Shown here piece after piece: positions 1 through 6,392 of a stretch of DNA of 39,331 nucleotides. The DNA comes from an uncultured bacterium (GTDB taxonomy: Bacteria; Planctomycetota; UBA1135; GCA-002686595): contig CALBMX010000021.1 of assembly GCA_937896235.1 (NCBI GenBank), forward strand, positions 1 through 39,331, in the 5' to 3' direction. Below the pieces are notes generated by a model that worked only from the letters and a program-made list of their open reading frames with translations, made no database searches and was not told the DNA's origin. Numbering within the stretch: position 1 is the first letter of the stretch; each line of letters begins with the position of its first letter. Both the position numbers and the translations under genes were made by a program.

Positions 1-52
1 CGCCGGAATAACACGCCGGAATAACACGCCGGAATAACGCGCCGGAATAACG
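1..52. repeat. 13-bp tandem repeat, four copies
   Basis: Four head-to-tail copies of a 13-base unit, CGCCGGAATAAC followed by A (copies 1 and 2) or G (copies 3 and 4). The array starts at the first base of the window, so it may continue upstream. It lies directly past the stop of pdxJ. The unit length is not a multiple of three, so a coding repeat is unlikely. It looks like a small minisatellite. The paired last-base variants suggest duplication of a two-unit block. Confidence 0.9.
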
Positions 53-66
53 CCTTTCCCGTGCTG

Positions 67-795
67 TTAGGCGATTCCGTCAGCGCCAGCGACCAGCGCC
101 TTCATGTCACCGACAGCATCGTGGATACCGCAAAAGATTGCGCGGCTGACGATGGAGTGGCCGATATTGAGCTCCTCAATGCCATCCAGCAAAGCGACGG
201 GGCCGACGTTTAGGTAGTTGAGCCCGTGGCCGGCATTGACGCGCAGGCCGAGCTCGCGGGCCAGGTTTGTGGCTTCGGACAAACGGCGTAGCTCACGAGG
301 GATGTCGAGGCCCTCAGCATTGGAATAGGAGCCTGTGTGTAGCTCGATGAACTGGGCACCACTACCCGCCGCCGCCCGGACTTGTTCTGGCTCAGGGTCG
401 ATGAAGAGGCTGATGACGCCACCGACGGCCAGGAGCTTGGGAATCACCAAGGCGAGTCGGCCGGCCTCGCCAAGCACGTCCAAGCCGCCTTCCGTGGTGA
501 CCTCCTTGCGATTCTCAGGCACAAGGCAAAACTCATCGGCTCCACTTGTCAACGAGAGCTCGACAATCTCGGGGTCTAGGGACAGCTCCAAATTCAAAAG
601 CGTCGTGATTTGCGCACGCAGGGCCACGACATCAGCATCCTGAATGTGACGGCGATCCTTACGTAGGTGGCAAGTGATTCCCTGGGCACCCGCCCGCTCA
701 GCCTCGAGAGCCCAGGCGATAGGATCGGGTTCAAAACCGCGTCGAGCTTGGCGCAAAGTGGCGACGTGATCGATGTTGATGTGCAGGCGGGGCAT
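67..795 (-). CDS. pdxJ: Pyridoxine 5'-phosphate synthase
   Basis: PdxJ condenses 1-deoxy-D-xylulose 5-phosphate with 3-amino-2-oxopropyl phosphate to give pyridoxine 5'-phosphate, the last step of DXP-dependent vitamin B6 synthesis in the cytosol. The 242-residue protein has the family length and signature segments: HINIDHVATLRQARRG at the N-terminus, GITCHLRKDRRHI near residue 40, the LELS segment near residue 70, FIDP near residue 130, ELHTG near residue 150 and AGHGLNY near residue 195. It forms a single TIM barrel. The start is the ATG that gives MPRLHINIDHVATLR, as in other PdxJ proteins. It is divergent from rsmD across a 123-base gap that probably holds both promoters. Confidence 0.97.
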   Translation of the reverse strand: MPRLHINIDHVATLRQARRGFEPDPIAWALEAERAGAQGITCHLRKDRRHIQDADVVALRAQITTLLNLELSLDPEIVELSLTSGADEFCLVPENRKEVTTEGGLDVLGEAGRLALVIPKLLAVGGVISLFIDPEPEQVRAAAGSGAQFIELHTGSYSNAEGLDIPRELRRLSEATNLARELGLRVNAGHGLNYLNVGPVALLDGIEELNIGHSIVSRAIFCGIHDAVGDMKALVAGADGIA

Positions 796-918
796 GGGGA
801 ATTGCTAGAGGAGACGTTCAGTGAAAATCGACATGCCGAATTGTAGGCTCGCTGCGGCATAATCAAGTCTAGTCCCCAAGATCCTGAAACGACTTACCTC
901 TTAGGCCTCTAAATCTCC

Positions 919-1500
919 ATGCGTATCATCGCAGGCACCCATCGCGGGCGAATTCTTGCTGCTCCGAAGGGCCTCGCCACACGTCCCATGCTGGGTCGGG
1001 TCCGCGAAGCCATCTTTAATCGACTGGCCCCCTGGACGGAGAATGCCCTTGTGCTTGACCTGTTCTCAGGAACGGGGAGCCTGGGTTTGGAAGCCCTCTC
1101 TCGCGGCGCAAAATTTGTCCGCTTTCTCGAGCGAGACCACGAGGCGCGCACTGCGCTCAAGTTGAACCTCAAAAACCTTGAGCTCGACGAAATGGCCGAG
1201 GCGCGCAACGGGGATGCGTTGAACGCAGCGAACCACATCGCCACGGCTGATGGCCCTTGGGATATCGTGTTTTTCGATCCGCCGTATCCGCTCCTCGACA
1301 CTCGCCAGGGTCGCGACGAGCTCATCGAATGCGTGCGTTCGATCGTCCTGGGCCAGCTTGCCGAGGACGGCGTGTTTGTCTACCACACGCCCGCAGCCGC
1401 TCAACAGGAGAAAGACTTCGGCGAGGGTATCGAAGCGGCTCTCGGGACGTGGGGGACCACGGACATTTGGTTTCTGGGGCGAGCGGAGGACGACGCGTAG
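919..1500 (+). CDS. rsmD: 16S rRNA (guanine(966)-N(2))-methyltransferase
   Basis: RsmD uses S-adenosylmethionine to methylate N2 of G966 in 16S rRNA during 30S assembly. The 193-residue protein begins MRIIAGTHRGR, typical of the family. It carries the threonine/arginine segment TRPMLGRVREAIFN, the SAM-binding motif I LDLFSGTGSLGLEALSRGA (around residue 47), and the catalytic N-methyltransferase tetrapeptide in FDPPYPL (around residue 120). The full length is present. Its stop codon overlaps the GTG start of the next gene by one base (TAGTG), so nagA translation is probably coupled to rsmD even though the two functions are unrelated. Confidence 0.95.
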   Translation: MRIIAGTHRGRILAAPKGLATRPMLGRVREAIFNRLAPWTENALVLDLFSGTGSLGLEALSRGAKFVRFLERDHEARTALKLNLKNLELDEMAEARNGDALNAANHIATADGPWDIVFFDPPYPLLDTRQGRDELIECVRSIVLGQLAEDGVFVYHTPAAAQQEKDFGEGIEAALGTWGTTDIWFLGRAEDDA

Positions 1501-2678
1501 TGCTGCTCGTCGGGCAGCTCCTTTTTGAAGGCGAGTTTCGGCCGGGGCGTCTTGAAGTCGCGGGCGGAATCTTGCGCTCCGTGGAGCTGACGCCGGGCCT
1601 CTCTCTCGCTGAAATCAGAGCACTGCCGCTCCTCGCGCCCGGCTTGATCGACCTTCATATCCACGGATTTGGTGGGTGTGATCCTCTGGTGGACCTCGCG
1701 GGGATGGCGAATGCGCTAGCAGCTACAGGCACGACCTCTTTTCAGCCGACCCTGTTCCCGGCGACTCCTTTACAGCTTGGCGAGCACGCTGCCGCTTGCC
1801 ATGCGGAGAGCGCAAAACTTCCCCTGGGAGTGGCAAGGGTTCTTGGTCTTCACCTCGAGGGGCCGTTCGTGAACCCACTTGCTGCCGGCGCACTTCCGAG
1901 GGGTGACTTAGCGGAACCTTCGGTCCAGGCGTTGCGCGAGATCCTAGGTCCCGCGACGGGGGAGGGGCGGGGCATCCGGACGATCACGCTCGCTCCCGAG
2001 TTGCCCGGCGCGAGAGACCTCATCGCCGAGCTAGAGGTCGCCGGTGTTCGCGCCTCGTTCGGCCACAGCCGAGCCTCGGCGAAAGAGGCCCGCGACGCGC
2101 TTCGCACACGAACCGGCTCCGCGCGATTTGGTGTGACCCACTTGTACAATGCGATGGGCGGCCTGCACCATCGCAAGCCGGGCCTGGCGAGTTTGGCGCT
2201 CACCGAAGATGCCCTTGTCGTCGAGCTGATCGGCGACCTGGTTCATGTCGGGGCCGAAGGGATTGAGCTGGCACTCCGCGCTCGGGGTGCCGCTGGAATC
2301 GCACTCGTCTCCGACGCATTGGAAGGCGCGGGCACGGGGTGTGACGTATTTCACTCGCACGGTCGCACCCACAAAATCAAGGATGGGGCGGCCTGGTATG
2401 TCGCTGCCGAAGACCCCACCAGAGAGCTGAGGCAGCTCGCCGGCAGCACGACGGGGCAGCTCGAAGCGGTTCGCCGCATGGTTTCGCGAGGTGTTGTTTC
2501 GCTGGCCGACGGGCTCACGATGGCGACACTGGCACCGGCCAGGGCCCTTGGCCTTGAGAGGGAAATCGGAGTTTTCTTACCGGGCGCGAAGGCTGACATC
2601 ATCGCTCTCGACCCTGTCAGCCACATGTTGCGCGGGGTTTGGATCGATGGACTAGAAGTGCCTATTCCCACCACTTAA
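1500..2678 (+). CDS. nagA: N-acetylglucosamine-6-phosphate deacetylase
   Basis: NagA removes the acetyl group from GlcNAc-6-phosphate to give glucosamine-6-phosphate and acetate, in amino-sugar catabolism and cell-wall recycling. I place the start at the GTG overlapping the rsmD stop. The frame is open further upstream, but that stretch lies entirely inside rsmD and shows no family similarity. The resulting 392 residues match the family. Amidohydrolase landmarks are the metal pair H53-x-H55 (LIDLHIHG), HLEGPF with E120, H189 in FGHS, H214 in THLYNAM, and catalytic D272 in VSDA. LAGST follows. The usual substrate-loop DG before the HV is written GDLVHV here, a small departure. The nahK-like gene at 17645 is a second hexosamine enzyme in the window. 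Confidence 0.94.
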   Translation: MLLVGQLLFEGEFRPGRLEVAGGILRSVELTPGLSLAEIRALPLLAPGLIDLHIHGFGGCDPLVDLAGMANALAATGTTSFQPTLFPATPLQLGEHAAACHAESAKLPLGVARVLGLHLEGPFVNPLAAGALPRGDLAEPSVQALREILGPATGEGRGIRTITLAPELPGARDLIAELEVAGVRASFGHSRASAKEARDALRTRTGSARFGVTHLYNAMGGLHHRKPGLASLALTEDALVVELIGDLVHVGAEGIELALRARGAAGIALVSDALEGAGTGCDVFHSHGRTHKIKDGAAWYVAAEDPTRELRQLAGSTTGQLEAVRRMVSRGVVSLADGLTMATLAPARALGLEREIGVFLPGAKADIIALDPVSHMLRGVWIDGLEVPIPTT

Positions 2679-2709
2679 GGAAGGCGGCCCAGCGGTCGAA
2701 AAGGGTGGC

Positions 2710-3417
2710 ATGCCCAGCGCCCCTTGGAAACGCCTCTTTGCCATCGCTCCCCTCTTCCCATTTGCAATCGCGCTTGTTGTTCAGGCAAACGCAGGTGGTG
2801 ATGAGCCTGAGAGTTTGACGCCAAGCGCTCGCGCGATCCGTGCGGCTCGGGAGCGAGGCGGAAAGACAGACGATCTAGCCGACATTCGAGAGCGACCTGT
2901 GTTTTATCGCGGCGAGTCGGTCACATTCACTTTGCAGCTGGGCGCACAAAACGCGACTTGGAATCCCTATCTCACCCGCTTCGATAAGCAGCGTTATCAA
3001 AGTTGGCAGGGATGGGCGGACAGTCAGCTGCTGTGGCACCTCGAGAACTTCGAGGATCCACTGCCGAGGTTGTTCGCGCCTCGCGGTAAGGAAGCTGCCG
3101 TCGCGCTGAGCGGCGCACCTCGCTATGCGCGCTTCGAAGTGACTGCGATCGTCCGCACCTTGTTCTTGGGCGAGCCGTGGATTGAGATTTTGACCGCGAG
3201 GCCGTTAGAGCTGTCGTTGGGAGAAGGGACCCTACTGCATGCGAGCCGCGCGCTTGAATTTGCTGCAGAGGATTCGCATGAAGCTGCGGTCGCGCAGTAT
3301 ATGCGAGCACTGGATGCGCCTATGCCGAGAGCGATGGAGGAGCGGCTGCGGGCCGAGCTAGAGGAGTCCGTGAAACTGTCGAGTCCCCGATCCGGATCGT
3401 CGGGAACCGAAGACTAG
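2710..3417 (+). CDS. Secreted protein of unknown function
   Basis: I cannot name this 235-residue protein. It starts with a short basic segment, a hydrophobic core (residues 9-25) and a signal-peptidase-I-like site after QANA, so it is probably exported. The middle (about residues 65-160) reads as an alternating beta-rich domain containing FDKQRYQSWQGWAD and a later VTAIVRTLFLGEPWIEIL strand pair, which could be an OB-like barrel. The last 60 residues are helical and resemble one TPR-like hairpin (ALEFAAEDSHEAAVAQYMRAL). It follows nagA by 31 bases on the same strand and may share its transcript. The export call is firmer than any statement on role. Confidence 0.7.
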   Translation: MPSAPWKRLFAIAPLFPFAIALVVQANAGGDEPESLTPSARAIRAARERGGKTDDLADIRERPVFYRGESVTFTLQLGAQNATWNPYLTRFDKQRYQSWQGWADSQLLWHLENFEDPLPRLFAPRGKEAAVALSGAPRYARFEVTAIVRTLFLGEPWIEILTARPLELSLGEGTLLHASRALEFAAEDSHEAAVAQYMRALDAPMPRAMEERLRAELEESVKLSSPRSGSSGTED

Positions 3418-3421
3418 GCCT

Positions 3422-4078
3422 CTACGTGCAGCAGCTGTCGCCTTGAGTCATGCGACAGGTTGGGACAGCCAGGAGTGCACCCAAAGTGGGCGCGGCAAGA
3501 TAGATCCACAGCGAGTCGAAGCTGCCGGAGATAAGTGCAGGCGCAATCGAGCGCGCTGGGTTCATGGAAGCACCCGTGACTGGGCCTCCGATCAACGCCT
3601 CCAGAGCTACCGTTCCCCCGATCGCCACGCCTGCCATGATTCCTTTCTCCATGTGGCCGGTAGAGACGTTCAGGATGACAAACATCAGCAGGAAGGAGAG
3701 GATGGACTCCATCAAAAACGCTTGTTGCCAGGTGCCCACCGGAATTGTGATGCCTAGCGATAGATGCTCGGGGAAGAGAACCCTGAGAGCAAGGGCGCCT
3801 AAAGTTGCACCGCCGATTTGAGCCAACACAAAGGGACCGATCTTCGCCTTGGGAAAGCGGCCCCCAAGGGCGAACGCGATGGTTACAGCCGGGTTGATGT
3901 GCGCGCCGGAAGTGTTGCCGATCGCGTAGATCACAGCCATGACGACCAAACCGAATACGGCGGAGACTCCAAGGTGGCCCAAGGAGTTGCCATAAAGGTC
4001 GTTCACAACGATGGCACCGCAGCCCGCAAAAACAAGGGCGAAGCTGCCGATGGCCTCGCTAAAAAGTTCACGATTCAT
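3422..4078 (-). CDS. Aquaporin (MIP family channel)
   Basis: A six-helix major intrinsic protein that passes water or small neutral solutes across the inner membrane. Both pore-lining NPA boxes are intact: HINPAVT in the first half and SMNPARS in the second, the latter including the conserved selectivity-filter arginine. At 218 residues from the ATG at 4078 (MNRELFSEAIGSF) it has the usual compact bacterial length; an in-frame ATG 30 bases upstream is possible but adds a non-membrane tail. The N-terminal GCGAIVV and NPARSIAPA are reminiscent of NIP-type channels, which can carry metalloids or glycerol, but substrate cannot be read from the sequence. The C-terminus ends in a small Cys-rich tail. 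It converges on the gene at 2710. Confidence 0.93.
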   Translation of the reverse strand: MNRELFSEAIGSFALVFAGCGAIVVNDLYGNSLGHLGVSAVFGLVVMAVIYAIGNTSGAHINPAVTIAFALGGRFPKAKIGPFVLAQIGGATLGALALRVLFPEHLSLGITIPVGTWQQAFLMESILSFLLMFVILNVSTGHMEKGIMAGVAIGGTVALEALIGGPVTGASMNPARSIAPALISGSFDSLWIYLAAPTLGALLAVPTCRMTQGDSCCT

Positions 4079-4150
4079 GACCAGCCACTTTACGGGTCCC
4101 GTGTGCATACGGCGTGAATTGCAAGCGGGTCCAAGCGTCGAGAGCGTGTC

Positions 4151-4636
4151 CTAAACGAACTTTGTCCAGGGATAGTCGATGTCCGCAACAGCGCAGCCCA
4201 GCTCGCGCAACTTTGCGCAGAGGGCCTGCATGAGCTTGGCGTCGCGCCCTAGGTCGAAGCGCGGCAAGCGTGCCTCGAAATCAGGGTATGTCCAAACCGC
4301 CCTGCGCTTTGCTTCTGTATCTTCGGTTTCGTAACGCGGGAAAATGTGTCCGTGCAGGAGGGGGAGCACGTTACCTAAAATGGAATAGTTGATGCGCGCC
4401 GCACCGGTGACCGCTTGCACGGCGTCACCAAGGAGGGCGTAGTCACTGAGGTATTGGGCCCGAGCGCTCGCTGCTAGGGATGTCAAGCTCGAGACCTCCG
4501 GGTCGGCGAATAAGATGGAGTAACCCCGCAGGAATTGCGAGTCGCCCAAAAAGACCCAACCCGAGGAAAGTTTGCAAACGACCGTCGGGTTCGTTCCGTT
4601 GCGCGCCTCGTCGAGGCGAGTGAAATTGTGGGGCAT
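4151..4636 (-). CDS. HIT family protein
   Basis: A histidine-triad-fold protein, probably a nucleotidyl hydrolase or transferase acting on a small nucleotide conjugate. The diagnostic segment is INYSILGNVLPLLHGHIFPRY. The first His of the classical HxHxH is Leu, while the middle (catalytic in characterised HIT proteins) and last His are kept. I recall a bacterial HIT subgroup with LHAHIFPRY at this point. I chose the ATG at 4636, giving MPHNFTRLDEARNG and 161 residues, because GGAG stands about nine bases upstream and the upstream gene's stop falls just before it. It is the third gene of a compact minus-strand run (methyltransferase, GFA protein, HIT). Confidence 0.85.
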   Translation of the reverse strand: MPHNFTRLDEARNGTNPTVVCKLSSGWVFLGDSQFLRGYSILFADPEVSSLTSLAASARAQYLSDYALLGDAVQAVTGAARINYSILGNVLPLLHGHIFPRYETEDTEAKRRAVWTYPDFEARLPRFDLGRDAKLMQALCAKLRELGCAVADIDYPWTKFV

Positions 4637-4641
4637 GGTGA

Positions 4642-5067
4642 CTACTCCGACTTTTTGTCGGGCAACTCTGCGTGACATGGCAGGTCGCTAACGTGCCGAT
4701 ACCAAGGGGCACGGCTGTCCCAGAAGATACTTCTCTTCGGAGTGATGCCCAGGTCCTGGCTAAGGAGCCCCGCGGGGATGACCCAAATGTCGCCCGAAGC
4801 GGAGACGCTTGGCAGCGAAGAGCCGCAGTTCTTGCAAAATGCCGTGCCATATTTGGGCTGCGCGTCCAGGACAAATCGGCTCACGGACTCTTCGCCACGG
4901 ACCCACTCGAGTCCGTCAAGAGTCGTGAAAATGTTTGCCGCGTGCGCGCTGCCGGTGAACCTCCGGCAGCGTGAGCAGTGACAATACTGGAAGCTGAGAA
5001 TGCGTCCGGTGATTCGGTACGTGACGGTCCCACACAAGCAGGTGCCCTCGATATTTGGTTCTCTCAT
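4642..5067 (-). CDS. GFA/CENP-V family zinc-binding protein
   Basis: A small (141 residues) protein of the family named after glutathione-dependent formaldehyde-activating enzyme. The zinc-binding cysteines are all visible: GTCLCGTVTY near residue 10, YCHCSRCRRFTGSAHAAN near residue 28, and FCKNCGSSLP near residue 78. These make the two-metal beta-fold typical of the family. Members are often annotated as glutathione S-(hydroxymethyl) synthases, but that activity is doubtful for most, so I give only the family. It ends six bases before the HIT gene start and is preceded by the methyltransferase after 42 bases, so the three probably form one transcript. Confidence 0.9.
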   Translation of the reverse strand: MREPNIEGTCLCGTVTYRITGRILSFQYCHCSRCRRFTGSAHAANIFTTLDGLEWVRGEESVSRFVLDAQPKYGTAFCKNCGSSLPSVSASGDIWVIPAGLLSQDLGITPKRSIFWDSRAPWYRHVSDLPCHAELPDKKSE

Positions 5068-5109
5068 AGCGCTAGTCTCGACTCTCTACTATCGGATGTC
5101 ACGTAAAAC

Positions 5110-5976
5110 CTACTTCGTCCCGATGGCGACAACAAGCTCACAGGGACCGCGGAAACCCTCGGGAGTTTGAAATTCTTCAAGCCTTGTCTCGATCTCTTGC
5201 CAAGCCTCGCTCTTCTCCTCTTCGGAGAGCCCCGAGAGCATTTGGTGCAAGGCGCCAAAGGACTCCTTCTCAAACTGAAGACACTCTCGCGCCTTGTCTA
5301 CGAGCAGCGGCGCATCGATGACTTCGACCTGGACATCTTTGAAACCCGCATCCAAGAAGGCTTTCTCGAGAACGCCATGGCCACCCAAGCTGAAGGGGCC
5401 CGGCTGGCCGGGAAGGGGAGGCGGGAGCTGGGCGCGCCTCCTAATGATCGATACCGGGTCGGAGAAGAATTGGTTCTTGTCAGCAGTCGAATACACCATC
5501 GCCGCGACCTTGCCGCCTTCTCTCAAGGCGTGCCGCATTCCAGCAAGCGCGCGCTGCTGATCGGGGAAGTAAATCATACCCACACGAGAAATCACGGCAT
5601 CAAATGAACCCTCTTCAAGGTCGGTGAGGCGCTCCCCATCGAGGGCGAGGGTCTCGACATTCTGGTGGCCGGCTTCAGCTGCACGAGCTGCCGCGCACGC
5701 GAGAATGCTTGGACTGAGATCTGTAGCTAGGACGTGGCCGCTTGGCCCAACCCGCTTGGCAATGATGACGGTTTGATCGCCAGCGCCGGCGGCGACATCC
5801 AAAACGCGGCATCCCTCTTTGACTCCGGCCATGTCTAACATTCTGTCCGTTGGGCCTCCTAGCCACTTAGTTAGAAGGGGGCCCCAGCGATGCCAAGCGT
5901 CAGCGGCGGAGTTCCACTGCTCAAGAGTTGTTTGCTTGTACTTGGCCGGATCGAATCTTGGTTTTGTTTCGGACAT
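5110..5976 (-). CDS. Class I SAM-dependent methyltransferase
   Basis: A 288-residue small-molecule-type methyltransferase, substrate unknown. Motif I of the Rossmann fold is VLDVAAGAGDQT (around residue 60), followed by the acidic motif II residue in LATDLSP and the motif IV/post-I region FDAVISRVGMIYFPD. This resembles UbiE/Methyltransf_25 proteins. The C-terminal third carries a lid-like helical insert and ends ELVVAIGTK, a frequent final strand. The N-terminal WNSAADAWHRWGP helix is the usual substrate-side cap. It leads the minus-strand group with the GFA and HIT genes. Confidence 0.88.
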   Translation of the reverse strand: MSETKPRFDPAKYKQTTLEQWNSAADAWHRWGPLLTKWLGGPTDRMLDMAGVKEGCRVLDVAAGAGDQTVIIAKRVGPSGHVLATDLSPSILACAAARAAEAGHQNVETLALDGERLTDLEEGSFDAVISRVGMIYFPDQQRALAGMRHALREGGKVAAMVYSTADKNQFFSDPVSIIRRRAQLPPPLPGQPGPFSLGGHGVLEKAFLDAGFKDVQVEVIDAPLLVDKARECLQFEKESFGALHQMLSGLSEEEKSEAWQEIETRLEEFQTPEGFRGPCELVVAIGTK

Positions 5977-6392
5977 GGTGTGAGCCTAGAAGTAGGTGCC
6001 GCAAGGGCGAGGTTCTCGGAGATGGTGACAATCTGGACGATTCAGAAAATACAGTGACTAAGTGGAGGCCCGTTTGCAAAGGACAGCTTTCGAACCCCAC
6101 CTCGCGTACGTTTCTTGGGGAAACTCCACTCAGGAATACCTCGTAGGTGCCGCCCTACGACTGGACCCTTGCTGGCTAGCCCGGCCCTCGAAGCTCGGAG
6201 TGACAGGGGGAGCGCCTTGGAAGTCGGGAAGAGCCGGCTCCTAATCCGCGTCGGGGTTATGCTCGGGAGCCCCCGATTGAGGCTCGGATGAGGCGATTCC
6301 GCCGCCGAGAGCTCGGATCCCTTCTCTCCAAGGAGAAATGCCAACGTACAATGCCCCGAGTGTGCCGTGTCTCTGATTTTGAGCCCCCCTAC
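5977..6392. other. Gene-free stretch, 416 bases
   Basis: Between the divergent methyltransferase and sulfatase-like genes I see no convincing gene. A 100-codon minus-strand frame (6042-6344) has a composition that does not look like protein. A short hairpin CGTAGG-TGCCG-CCTACG-type arm pair lies near 6141-6159. Promoters for both flanking genes should be here, but no clear pair of boxes was recognised. Confidence 0.5.

Noticed and set aside
1..52. CRISPR array
   Set aside because: Units are 13 bases, contiguous, and have no spacers.
1257..1499. Upstream extension of the nagA frame by 81 codons
   Set aside because: It lies wholly within rsmD, is Arg/Ser-rich and unlike NagA; the GTG at 1500 gives the family N-terminus and length.
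6042..6344. 100-codon minus-strand frame between methyltransferase and sulfatase-like gene
   Set aside because: Composition is Arg/Ser/Pro-rich, no family pattern, no ribosome-binding site.
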